From: Pyrrhoderma lamaoense
Lineage: Eukaryota; Basidiomycota; Agaricomycetes; Hymenochaetales; Hymenochaetaceae
Direction: 5' to 3'
Assembly (NCBI GenBank): GCA_002794735.1
Contig: NBAZ01000008.1
Span: 1-64,000, forward strand
DNA length: 64,000 bases
The position numbers were made by a program, and so were the translations under genes. This document shows positions 24,728-36,148 of the stretch, piece after piece. Below the pieces are notes generated by a model that saw only the letters and a program-made list of their open reading frames with translations, had not been told where the DNA came from and did not search any database. Position 1 is the stretch's first letter. Each line of letters begins with the position of its first letter.

Positions 24728-26681
24728 ATGTCACACGTGACGTCCTACGACTTTACATTAGAATATGTAACATCACCTTTGCGCACATGCTCTACTAATA
24801 CTTTGACGGGTGCTACCGACAACTTGGATGGAATGAACTCAACGCATGACTATGGGTATCAGCACCCATTTATAGACGGATCTATGTTTACTTACGGTGT
24901 TGGTGAAGATCCACGAACAGTACGATTTCAGCTATACCTTCGATGTATAATCTTTATCGCATGTATCTATCAGGTACACGAGCTTGCAATGACAAGGCTT
25001 TCAGCCATATTTCGTTCCAGAGAGAACTGGTGGGAAGAATGCTGTAATCCCACTACAAGGAAAAATGGGCGGAGGAAGCTTCAAAAATGCGACTCGAAGC
25101 CGGTGAAGTCATGTCAGTCACTCTAGAGACACACCAAGTAAAGGATGCATAACCCACTATTCCCACCAAACCTCTGATCCTTGCTACGTAGATCGAATAT
25201 GTTCTGGATGAACTATCTGGATATGCATCTCTCCGAGATAACGAGACTGGGATGTATGTTCTTTGCTTCATCAGTTTCAAACTGTGAACCTGATCATCTC
25301 GAAGTCAAGTGTCCTGTTTCGATAGAATCTGGGAGTGTCAAATTCAACCAGACAATACTGGGACTCTTCTTTCTCTTAAGCATATAGATCATCTTCGAGA
25401 ACATTCATCACCTCAAGCAAATTTAGACATTTTGGTTAACCCGTTTCGCCATAGTTATATCAAAGGCAGAACACTCCTTCGCCCGGAATCAACAGCGGTA
25501 GAACCTATCTCGGATCCTGATGACCTAGTGTACTCCCCAAATTTCTCATCACTACCTTCGATTGTTAGTGTTTATCCAATGGATTCTCGCGCAGAATATA
25601 AAACATATGTAAATGGGCTGGATCCGCAACTGTCAGATATACACTTAGCAATACAAAATCTCCTTGGTCGATGTATCAGCTTTTTGAAAATGTTTTAACA
25701 AGTCTACATAGGAGCAACCCTTTACCGCATCGTATACAGGGGTGTTACTACTATACTCCTTGGGAGGAAGATTCTGAGAGTAATGGTGAAGAGGCTTGGG
25801 TGGACGATCTGCTCACTAACGTCGCCTTCCCGATATACCTTCGGAGGGATTCAAGAAGGAAAGCTTGGAATTCAAGCATAGAGTGCTTTTTAATGAGGGC
25901 CAGAGCATCCAGATAGTGCACAGAATCGTGGATATACACCTCGTTGGTATCAATATTCTAATTGTACTTAGTAAAACAGCGTCGCAACTGACAGAGCTTG
26001 AGTCTAGGATAAGGAGAGGAACAAAACATATGATTCATTCTGGCATGTAGCAGGGACCAAAAATGAGCGTATTGTAGCTTGTGCGCTTCATTTTGTTTCG
26101 GTAGTAAGTATATATACAAAAACAAAACTTCCAAAGCAAGTCAGACTGACCCTTTATCTTATAAGGAAGGCATAGAGGATGCTCATCTGAATTTTCGCAT
26201 GGCCGTCACCCGGTTACCAGCAGGACTGTTAGAAGATGATGTCGCGGTTTTTCGTACTTGGGGACTAGAGGATGGTAGACCTTGTAACCAGTTCATCGGT
26301 TCAGTCCCTCTTCGCACTGGTCTTACAATCGCCTTTCCAAATGTCTACCAACATCGCATGTGTGATGTTCGACTCCGTGAAGATTGTGACAAGGGGAGGT
26401 TAACCTTAGTTGAATTCTACCTCGTCGATCCTGATATTCCACCCATTATCTCCACTGCTGATGTAGCCCCACAACAAAGCTCATGGATTTATCGATCTTT
26501 GGACTCGTCTATTGACAGGAGGCTGCCACATGAAGTGCTCGAGAGGATAATCTATTTCGTTGAGAGTGTTCTGACTGAAGAGGAAGCGAGTAACTACCAC
26601 CAAGAGATGCTGAAACACATGGAGGAATTTACACGTGCAAATAATATGCTTTTCTTTGAACTACCTTTCGAACTACCTTAG
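24728..26681 (+). CDS. DUF4246 family protein, with frame breaks
   Basis: The family is abundant in fungi and its function is not established. Recognisable blocks: KWAEEASKMRLEAGEVM, IEYVLDELSGYASLRDNETG, VSCFDRIWE, VLTSLHRSNPLPHRIQG, FWHVAGTKNERIVACAL, IAFPNVYQHRMCDVRLRED, EFYLVDPDIPPI, STADVAPQQSSWI, and RLPHEVLERIIYFVE. Introns read cleanly at about 25127-25193, 25257-25307, 25944-26009 and 26104-26171. In exons the frame breaks three times, each time as if one base were missing: at 25057-25058, 25666-25667 and 25829-25831. Adding one A, G and C respectively restores the family spacing. This is either homopolymer undercalling, as elsewhere in the window, or early decay. The third site could instead be a 47-bp intron with a weak GTGGAC donor. 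Start at 24728 is tentative. Confidence 0.8.
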
Positions 26682-27045
26682 CAGTTAATAATCAGAGTTA
26701 TCATATAGGATTATTCATGGACAATGAGTCGCTCGGGGATCTAGATGCTGTATCGCACATTGTATTACATACCACGTTATTCTAAAGGATATAAGTCGCA
26801 TATTATGACACAAACATCGGCCGACAAGTTGATCAGTTCAAATATGGTATATATTGAGTTTTATATAGCTTATACTGATGGTGATAAGATATTAGAGTCA
26901 ATGAGAGCCAGTAAGGTAACAACGAGCTTAAGGAATGGAATGTTAAGATGCTTTCTAAGTTGGTATGCCGTGTAGTGATAAACTAAGTTATAAGTTAATG
27001 CTGAGAGTCGTCTAGAGCCAGACCAGTAATAAGTTACAGAAACCA

Positions 27046-29570
27046 TTAGTATTCATTACGTTCAATTGTGTATAGTCTTGAAGGTAAGCGGGACGTCTTC
27101 ATAGTTTTCACAGAAGCACCAGATACCCTTGAATTTGTTACTCCTGTAGATCCAGAAGATGATAGATCAGAGAAGCGAGCAAAAGATCCGTTGAATTGAT
27201 AAGGAGGTAGATGCAGAAAATCCTGATCCATATGGAAGGCCTCATGGGGTCTATCTTTTGACCTACATTCAGAGTTTTTTAGAAATATGAATGAAAAAAG
27301 GAAATTTTAGTATACATACATATTTTTCTCGTCGTCGAAAGGACTATTCTCCCTATGTGAAAGAAATCTTCCCTAAAATGCATGACATAAGCCTTATGGA
27401 CCGTCTCAATATATGTGTACCCACTTTTACAATAGAGAATAGATAGGCAATGATTTGGTATGATATCTTGATGAATTGGTCCGTAAGAAGACGAGGGAGA
27501 GAAAAGAACAAGAAGACAGCTGCCCATATTGGAGATAAATTTATCAGCTTCAAGAGACTAAGAAGAGTACCAGTAGGGCCATCCCAGAGGGTGTTCATAT
27601 GATTTAAACGTCTATCAGTACTTGTATGCATATCAGTGAGTGTAGTCTTCATTTCAAGTGTAGTATTTGATAATGTGATCATGTCCGTAGTAAGAGAAGA
27701 CACGGACTTTAGTAGATCATGATGCTTCGTCTGTAGGAAAGCTCGTCAACTGTAATTATTACGATAATAAAGAAGATATACTAACATCAATCAGGAGCAC
27801 CTGATTTAAGGCCTTTGAAGTTGAATCTTTGATAAAGGCTCCTAATTCGCGCATTTCCTGAAGAAGACTTGAGCTGCCCGCACGATAAATCCAGGAGCCT
27901 TGTACTTACCTCCCTAGCGAAGTGTAAATCATTAGCAGCTCCTAATATGTGTTCAAGAGTTGTGGTCTTTGACTCTATGATGAACCACTGTGATCAGGGC
28001 AGACAATGCATTAGAAACTTACAGCCAAGGAATCCAGTTTTTCTTGTCTGTCTTGTGCTGAAGTAAATATTGATTCGAGGCCAGAAAAAATATTGGATTC
28101 TAATGCTTCCAGAGTGGACAGAAGAAATGCTTGATGCTAAGACACGTAAGGAAAGCTTCAGTGCGATGCAATATTCGATTGCTGCATACCTCTCTAACAA
28201 TTACGGCGAGATCGCCCTGAATCTGAGAATACCGAAGGTTAATAGATGAGAAAACGTTAAACCGAAATGATGTGCACCTCGGAGGTAAGCTCAGTACTGG
28301 AACTAAGCCATTGTTCCTGCATCTTTCCTAAGCTATCATTTGTAGTCTAGAGCTTATATGAGAACTATGACCTTTGAAGTTAATGCAACACTTACCTGTA
28401 GTAGGTGGCTCAGTTGACCGACAAAATCATTATTGAAGTTTGCCAAGGAATCCTTTGTGGTATTCAATTCAGTTGTTGCTTCTCGGAATATCTAGAAAGG
28501 AGCCAGGGTTACTATTAAGCTTTATTGGAATAAAAAAGGTTATTATGAGATACACTACATTTAAAAGTTTATCCCATTTATCAAAGTATTCATGATTACT
28601 CATTTCTTTCTTCATGAACGATCTCAGAATGTTGAAATCTCAAGAGTGATATTTCTATACAATTCCTGGGAGGGGTCTGAGAATGGGTTTACCAACGAGA
28701 TTCATCCATATCGCTTAAAAGGGGGCTTACCAACGTTGAAAATGCTATTTAATGATTTACATTTCTCCGCTAGATGACCGTGTTAGTTGTCGTTCTCCTC
28801 CTCGGGTCTTCTTTACTTACGAATTACAAGGATTCTATAGACATCAAAAGTTCTTTGGAAGTTTTGATGTTGATCTAAAGCACTATCCATCATATTAGGT
28901 CCCGGAGAATAGGAGATGAAAGGTTAGGATACACACAAAGAGCATCTCTTCAATTGTTCCTTATTTGTATTATAGCCAAGTTCGTATATATTTTCGCATT
29001 CCATAGGCGGTGGGTATATTTCAGCACGATCACAAAGCGTAAGTAGTAAAGCAGCTACGGTAATTAGAACAATAAGTAGAGTTAGCTTCATAGCTCGCAT
29101 ACCTTCTTCACGACTTTCAGGAGATAATTTTTCCTTAGTACACTGTTGAAGTAGGGTGGCCACTCTACCAGAACACTGTGGCGAATTTCCAGAGCCCAAA
29201 TTGTCTATTACACGGCTTACAGTCAGTGTAAGGAAGAAGGTCATATATTCTTGATCTACCTATTAGACTTGATATTGATACAAGCTCATTCATATATTCT
29301 GGTTAAGCAATGATAGATGTCTGTAAGAATTGATACGCTCATGAGTTTGCCGAGACTCAACTCACCACGAGGAAGTAGTTGCAGATTGACCGAAGATTGA
29401 TCTATTATCGCATCGGATTTGATTCCATATACATCACCCCATTCCTCTGATTCGGTTCTACTGCTTCCAAGCTCTGTATGAGTAGTCTGAGCTTGTATTG
29501 TCACATGAAGCACCGGGGTAAGGAAAAGTAAAGAGCAGATTAGCTTGTAGATTGCTTGAAGTATCCTCAT
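27046..29570 (-). CDS. KAR5/Tht1-like nuclear fusion protein (probable)
   Basis: Kar5/Tht1/GEX1 proteins act in nuclear envelope fusion during karyogamy. Evidence: the ATG at 29570 opens with a signal peptide (MRILQAIYKLICSLLFLTPV). Next comes the Cys-bearing domain pattern NSPQCSGRVATLLQQC, then AALLLTLCDRAEIYPPPMEC (read across a GTATGC..CGTAG intron near 29055-29103), matching the family's conserved TLC...P.EC block. Coiled-coil exons follow (ALDQHQNFQRTFDVYRILVI; ELNTTKDSLANFNNDFVGQL), then C-terminal membrane segments (LINLSPIWAAVFLFFSLPRL) and a short basic tail ending at the TAA 27046-27048. Roughly ten small exons, so the borders are approximate. The canonical Tht1 central motif is not obvious, so assignment is by architecture plus the Cys blocks. 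Confidence 0.58.
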
Positions 29571-29966
29571 ATTTTTTGGATGATATACATGAGTTTTCCG
29601 GGCTGAATGTTTGTTTGTGAGAGTCTAGTATCCGTGCGCCTGAGATGGCAGGACTTGAGAACGTGGCGAGATTGAAATCTAAGGTGACCATTGCCAACGC
29701 CATTGGAAATCTCTATACTTGTCCACGTGACTATATGCACTTTAGTTCTAGGCTTAGGCTGAGCTGTAGACATGTCACTCACATGAGAAGTTACCAATGA
29801 CGTCAGTAGCGTTGGAGAGCAATGAACTCATACTTTGTGGTGTTATGACTTCAGAAGGACAAGGCTCAGCATATAAGTATTTTATCAGAAACATACAATG
29901 CTAACTGCATACACCTACAAGCATAACGAGCCTCATCATAGTTCTCGAAAAATTTGCTCATAAAAC
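29571..29966. promoter_or_regulatory. Shared upstream region of two divergent genes
   Basis: About 400 bp between the starts of the KAR5-like gene (-) and the small hydrophilic protein (+). No clear TATA box or operator-like repeat is seen. Confidence 0.4.
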
Positions 29967-30351
29967 ATGTCGCCCTCAGACCAAAAAGCATCTCAGAATA
30001 ACACAAGCACTTTTTCCAGTGGTGATTGCTATTTTCCTTTATGTTAACGATATTTACTCAAGTCTCGATAAAGGTCCTAGCACTACCGAAAACCGCGATC
30101 AACTCATAAATGGTCCAGATGGAGTGCCGACGTTTGCAAATGACCGTGTAGTTGATAGTGATCCTTATGCAGCTCCTACCAAAGCATCTGACACTCTGAC
30201 CGGAGCAACTTCCGCTGATGTTCATGCGGGACTTGGGCACCCTGGATCAGGAATGACAAGCGCAGAGCTTCATCACGATGGGCAAAAACATCGCAAAAAG
30301 TACGGTTTTGGGGTGCAGAACAGTTTGGTGCACACCGTCCAGAAGACCTGA
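29967..30351 (+). CDS. Small hydrophilic protein of unknown function
   Basis: ATG at 29967 (MSPSDQKASQNNTSTFSS). A 52-bp intron (about 30022-30073, donor GTGATT, GTTAAC branch, acceptor AAAG) leads to GPSTTENRDQLINGPDGVPT. The rest is Gly/Asp/His-rich and ends with a block I recall from small fungal proteins: HPGSGMTSAELHHDGQKHRK, then KYGFGVQ. There are no membrane helices or signal peptide, and it is about 110 residues. The repeated short polar motifs suggest a stress-type, disordered protein, but no function is established. It is divergent from the KAR5-like gene with about 400 bp between starts. Confidence 0.6.
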
Positions 30352-30842
30352 AAGTACATCCAGACGAAAGGCAACGCGATTTCAACCCTTAATTGTTTAA
30401 TTCATACTCGTTAATTTGTATCTCTAACGTTGTCATCATATGCATCCAGGTTGTCTTCTTTTCACCACTTTCGTTTTTCAATAAGCACACTAAATAATGG
30501 ACGAGATGTAAATTCACCTATTTGAATCCTCAAACTCCTTTTTAGAAAATATAGAATGTGATTGAATGCAATGTCTACAGTACAATGATGCTTTAATATA
30601 TTAAGCTACTTGAGATGATGGGGATGGAGGTGTTGAAAAATAAGACAATACAATGAAGAAAATCCAAAACTTGTTAGAAAAAAAGAATTAAGGTCGTCCA
30701 GAGACGAAGAGCAGAATGTAACAAATGTGAGTAATAAGAATGTATGCTTACAATAGTTTTTATATGCACGATACAAAGATGAGTAACAGACAATACCGAC
30801 TTAGAAAGTCCTTTCAGAGGGTATACTGGCTCAACAGGGGGA
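30352..30842. other. Intergenic, convergent 3' ends
   Basis: AT-rich spacer between the stop of the small hydrophilic protein and the stop of the SAP-motif kinase. No coding features seen. Confidence 0.6.
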
Positions 30843-33800
30843 TTACCGATACTGTTTTATTATTCTCTGTAATTCTTCTACAACCTCAGTCATACCAGGC
30901 CGATCTTGGTGTTCTTGTGCCCACATCACTTCGATTAGTTCGACTATTTCAGGGCACCATTGTTTCCGCAGACCACTTAGTGAAGGTCTTTGACGTTTTT
31001 GTCCGACGGCCTCATAAATTGCATGCTCGTTCATACCCTATTTATAGGAATTGAGACGCAATTCAAAAACTAAGAGATGATCGACACTTACCTCCCATGG
31101 GTATTTGATATTGGGATTGTGCCACTGGAGCATTTCCCAATAAACACATGCACAAGAGAATACGTCCACTTTGTAATTATATTTGGGATGAGGATGCCAA
31201 AGCTCGGGAGCTTGCCAATTAACAGTCCCCACTAAACTGCGGACCATTGATCTGGTTGACTGCTTGACCTTTGCTAAACCAAAGTCTGCGATCTTAGCCG
31301 TGCCCTTTGACGTTATCAAAATATTCGATGACTTGCAATCCCGGTGTATAACCGAAGGTTTGCGATTGTGCAGATATTCTAATCCACGGGCTATGTCAAG
31401 CATCATACTCAACTTCGGAACGTTAGTTTAGACTATGAGATTTTCTAGATGATTCACATACAACTTTGTATAGTGATGGAGGAGATACATTCCGAACGTA
31501 ATCAAAGAGATCACCGTTCGAACACAGCTCACTGACAATCATTACTGGCGTTTCTCTAGTGTTCTCAGGTATACTGACACCAAGCTGTACGTTATGGGTC
31601 AGTAACGTAGACCAATATAGAAGGGAAGTACATACAAAGCGAACAATGTTTGGATGTGCGAATTCAGCCAAAAGCTTTAGTTCCTTTATATCCACTACAT
31701 CCTCGATTAGTGAAGAGATAATTGATCAAACTTCTGGTTACTTACTAGCACTAAGTTGATCTCTAAACTCGGCGATCGCAACTCGACGCCCCTTAAATCT
31801 ACCTGTATAGACGTCTTTAAAACCTCCACTACCAATCTTATCGCATTTTATCAGCTTATCAGGGGGAATTTCGCGATCCTCTAATCCCAGACTCTCAAGG
31901 TCAAGTTCTAACTCTCCATCTCCATCTCTTTTATCTTTTGATAAGGGTGGTGTAACGGGTTCGTCTTCGTGCACACGATGAGAACGCATCAGTACAGGGG
32001 GTGTCACACTACTGCTTTTACTTTTGCTTCGAGTCCGACGACGTCGGCCATTCGTCCTACTAACTGACGACGGACGAGCAGTAGAAGATGACGATGGTGC
32101 TACTGTCGCAGTTTCATTACTATCCCGCCATCTTAATAGGGCTTGGGCCAGCTGCGGTTTTGTACCCTCTGTGTCTAGTTCTCTAGTCTCACATAACCGG
32201 ATGAGATCGTCGCGTCGTAGACGAATGAGTGTTTTTTGTGTCGCACAGCTCAAGTCAAATTCTAGGGTATGGTCAGTATCTTGGCTACTCGCAGTTTTGT
32301 ATAACTTACCTTCTTCCATTTCTTCAGCTTCTTCTTCTTCTTCTTCTTGCTCCTCCTCATCTTCTTCATCTAGCATCTCCTCATCTACTTCGGCCGTTTC
32401 CTCTAGGTCATCAGAGCCTTGATCAACTTCAATTTCAGAGCCATCCCACCACTCTCTTCATCTTCTTCATCTTCTTCTATGGTCTCTTCACCAACAATCT
32501 TACCATTACGAAGGATACGAGGTTCTGGTCTATCCTCTTCCTCCTCCTCCTCCTCCTCCTCTTCTTCTTCCTCCTCCTCCATCTCGTCTTCGTCTTCTTC
32601 ATCTCCTTCGTCTGGTTCTTGTATATCTTCATCTTCACCTGTTGGCGATTCGTCATCACTCACATTAGTTTCGTCTTTGTTATGATTATCTACTGATTCT
32701 TCATCTCTTTCCTCTCTTTCATCATCGCCATCACTCGGTGGAGTATGTGTCTGAGCTTTTCGGGGCCTCAGCCGCCTTTTCAAAGGCGTTCTTTGATCTT
32801 TCAGCCGATCCATGCGAGGCTCAGGAGATCCCAGAGGAGAGGGCGAACTATCTAGTTCGTCTACCTCATTATCATCATTAGAAGCATTTTCTATACACAC
32901 TTCGTCATCACTCTCTGTAGCTGTGCTATCTTCCTTTAGATTCCCTATTTTCTTTTTTGCCTTACGCATCGGTGTAGTCCGTGTCTTCAATTCTTGAGTG
33001 TCGGGGTATCGTCCCGTGACGAGGAACTGTCTATTTTCTTTGACCTAAGCCTCCGAGGAGATGGATTACTATGTTTTATTATATGGATCCCTTCGTTGCC
33101 CATTCGTTCTTCCCTGGTTTGAGACCTCAGGTTTCCAGCAACGCGAAAATTCTTGGCACGACATGGGCCAGCTGAACCCGATGCAGCGGTGAACGAGCTA
33201 TCCTTGGATTCATTCGAGATCGTCCGTGACCGAAGACGAGTAACTGGCGGTGAGGGTAGAGTATAAGAAGCCGATGACATTGCAGGCGATACCTGAGTCG
33301 ATGTACCGCGGCGCTTCCTTCAAAGTTGTTAGGTTTAGCAAAGATACGTAGATATTAAAGTTATATATTTACCTTGAACCAACTAATTGAGTATTATGTG
33401 GGCTTTTCACGTCCTTGGCAATGCGTGCAGTTTTTTTTAATGATTGTCCCGATGAATAACCGTCCCCATCCCCAAAGAAATAGATCTTGCAATTGTAGTC
33501 CTTGCTATTGGTCTACCGATGTCCTGCACTGTACCCGGCGTCTCAAAGCATTTTTCAGACCGCCTAAATTTGCATCGGTCTCCTCTCCACCTCCATCATG
33601 ACCATCATCAGAGGAATAACCCCCTTCGGACTTCCCTGGTGGGGAAGATGGAGGAACGTCTTCGTGATCGACCCGCGAAGACATTATTGCATCGATTATA
33701 TCAGATTTCGTCAGGTCATCAACGGAAGAAGTTAAACCAGCGGCTTTGTATAATCTCAGGAGCTCATCTTTTCGCAATCTATTGAGTTGCCGCGACCCAG

Positions 33801-34379
33801 CTTCATGAATTAAAAATTCATCTGCTTTGCAAGATTGTCAACTTTCTAGACAGATACAAGGAGTAAACACTTACAATCATCAAGAAGTGGTTCCTCCGAC
33901 TCAGATAGGTCTGAGCTCCAGCTAGCGGGGTTCTCTTCGACGTCATCAATCTCCATTGTAGTTCGACTATGGCCAGGCTCATCATCACTCGAGTCATTTT
34001 GAGAACGCTGTCGTTTGAACCTGCCCAAAGCACGCGCATTGCGGTTCAGGATATAGTTGTTTTCATTGATACGTTTTCGCTTCGAACCAGCCTGAATGTT
34101 GGTAAAAGCGATGTCCCCGGAATCTCGAGAACGCAGGGGTGCCATTACACGTGAACGAGAAGGGAGACGGCGCAAATTGAACTGAAGGGGGACCAAAACT
34201 GGACGCGACGCGGCGGCAGTCGCGGTCGCGACGTGTTTAGCGTGGGAATCAGTTGAATCACCAAGCAAGATACGTTTTGCTGAGTGCCGTAAAGCGTATT
34301 TTCGACGAGAAAATGTATCACAAAAGGCGTTAAGATTTGAACTCGGTTTTTGGGACGTTGTGTGCGAACGTTGAGCCAT
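30843..34379 (-). CDS. SAP-motif protein kinase with WNK-like lysine placement
   Basis: Start ATG 34379 (MAQRSHTTSQKPSSNLNAFC). The N-terminal half is basic/acidic and disordered with two SAP-like helical motifs (NRLRKDELLRLYKAAGL, about 33710-33785; IRLRRDDLIRLCETRELDTE, about 32150-32215) and long poly-Glu tracts. The C-terminal kinase domain reads KIGSGGFKDVYTGRFKGRRV, VAIAEFRDQ, DIKELKLLAEFAHPNIVRF, VSELCSNGDLFDYVRN, VIHRDCKSSNIL, KIADFGLAK and GTVNWQAPELWH, ending at 30843-30845. HRD, DFG and APE are intact. The beta-3 strand has no lysine (VAIAEF), and a lysine sits in the glycine loop (GGFKDVY), as in WNK kinases. The type is TKL-like, and SAP motifs suggest nucleic-acid or chromatin contact. 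The frame changes at the C run 32445-32447; one more base restores it, though a 50-bp purine-rich intron with a GTAAGA donor would also fit. Confidence 0.82.
32535..32581 (-). repeat. (CTC/CTT)n microsatellite coding poly-Glu
   Basis: A nearly perfect CTC/CTT triplet run on the plus strand, read as poly-Glu in the SAP-motif kinase. A second shorter run lies at about 32325-32370. Both are potentially length-polymorphic. Confidence 0.85.
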
Positions 34380-34905
34380 TTACAACAATGTAAAGTTAAA
34401 AGTGCGGGATTCTAGTCCAGTGGGTGGCGGTGACTCTAAAGAACAGTGAGAATATCACTGCTGGGAATAACCATGAAAGGCAAGGTTGCTTTTGCAGCAA
34501 AGAAGTTAGCAAAGGCACAACCAACGTCAATGCTGAAGCTATAAGCGTGCTCGTCGGTGGGGTTGAAGTCAGACACCACACAACAACAAACAAACTTTTC
34601 CTGGTCCCTGATTGAGGAAACAAATGCTCACGATATAATCGTGAGAAATAATAATCATGTGCTAGTTCTCCGCACTCGGCCGGTCGGATTTGAGTTTTGG
34701 ATCACTTATAGTGATAACGAATTCATTATAATTATACAATTTTCGGAATTAAAAAAACATAGTTTTGCATGGCGTGAGAAAAGGGTTGATATACAAGGTT
34801 CAAACTGTCTTTCTCTTTTTAACCAATTGGTCGAGAGAACAAAAATCAGTTTTCAAAGAACCGTCCTTATCACATCTTCGTTTTTCAATACTACTACCTC
34901 GCAAC
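34380..34905. other. Upstream region between divergent genes
   Basis: Lies between the kinase start and the DUF6593 start. Open frames continue through 34557-34931, but they have no family match before the DUF6593 start block, so I do not extend the gene into them. Confidence 0.5.
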
Positions 34906-35778
34906 ATGCTTCTCAGACTCTTAGAGCCTGACATGCTCAATACAGAGCTCATTGATATTTCTAGTGGAAAACCGAAATACATAATCCTAACTCGTGCATC
35001 TTATATACAAGGAAACGAAAATGTTATTGTTGATGTCGCTTCTCGGCATACTTTCGTCAAAGACATATCTGGTCGACAAGTCGCAGAGATAGAATGGACA
35101 GGAAGAGACAAAAAATCTGGAGGTATTATTCGAATTAACAAGAGCGATCCGATAAAGGTAGCTGAGCTCTTTGGGGGATGTGAAACCATAAAGACACCGT
35201 TTGTTTCTGTTCAATCCTCCGAGTTTCTCCTTTATACTAAATATCTGAAAATTTAGCCCACACCATCTTTTGATCCCGACTCGTATTGGATACACCTGGG
35301 TGGCAACATCTAATTCCCTCCTTGTACGTTTGATTATAAACATGATATAGTGTAAACCAGATAAGCCATCTGATCTCAATAATGCTGATCAGGTCTGTGA
35401 CTCAGAGACGGGAGAAGTAATTATGAAATATTACGAACACTGCGTCCAAATAGGGAATAGCTTTATTCCCTCTCCAGTCAAAAAATTTGGTCACGACTTC
35501 CTTGAATTTTCAGACTTCTCAGAAGATGTTATTGCTGAGCTGATAGGTAGATGACAGTTCCAAATTCAATATCTGCTATGAACTAAACAAGAATATTCTT
35601 AAAAGTTGGTTACCTTCTAGTCAATATTATGAGACGAGCACACTTTGATCTGCCGAAATACCAATTTCCTCTTGTTGACTATTCTGGTGGACATCGAAAG
35701 TCTACAGGAAATAACACCATACGCACGAAGGCCGAATCCTGGAAGAAAACTTGTTTTCGAAGGAATACGTTTACATGA
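34906..35778 (+). CDS. DUF6593 family protein
   Basis: An uncharacterised family expanded in mushrooms. Start ATG 34906 (MLLRLLEPDMLNTELIDISS). Family blocks: ISGRQVAEIEWTGRDKKSGG, IIRINKSDPIKVAELFGGC, then after an intron (donor GTTTGT near 35201, acceptor TTTAG near 35258) IPTRIGYTWVATSNSLL. A second intron (GTACGT..ATCAG, about 35324-35393) leads to VCDSETGEVIMKYYEHCVQI, and a third (GTAGAT..TCTAG, about 35547-35620) to IMRRAHFDLPKYQFPLVDYS. The reading frame is continuous through these joins and ends at 35778. About 220 residues, with no signal peptide or membrane helix. It has a beta-rich appearance; no function is known to me. Confidence 0.82.
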
Positions 35779-36148
35779 CGTTTCCGAGTCGATTTCTATC
35801 TCATTAAATCTGTTAGATAATTATTTTTGATCATGTATGATTACTCATTTGCTTTGAAGTCTTACTTCCTGTATTTCTGTCGTAGTGTTTTTGTCATGTT
35901 ATCACCATGCTTTCGTCGTGCTTCTGTAGTATCCTGTATAGTAGTTGTGTGTAATATATTGCAATGGGACAATAATCTATGCTAACAGTAGCTACCTAGT
36001 AATAGTATTAAGTTTAAACGCACTCGAATCTTAGTGACTAAGAACGCGATGTGACGAGCGATGTGACCACCGCGATTTGTTACAGTCTGCATGGTCTAAC
36101 ATTTAGTGTCATTATAGACCTGACCTTAAAGGCCTTGGCTTCGCCATT
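35779..36148. other. Intergenic, nothing seen
   Basis: Spacer between the DUF6593 gene and CTF18, both on the plus strand. No ORF, repeat or RNA gene recognised. Confidence 0.6.

Noticed and set aside
32480..32535. A 50-bp intron (donor GTAAGA) as the explanation of the frame change in the SAP kinase
   Set aside because: It fits the frame but would be unusually purine-rich and would delete a protein-like segment (ILRNGKIVGEETIEEDEED); one missing base in the C run fits the window-wide pattern better. Not excluded.
32229..32696. Plus-strand Leu/Phe- and Ser-rich open frames that look like membrane proteins
   Set aside because: They are complements of the poly-Glu GAA/GAG tracts of the SAP-motif kinase.
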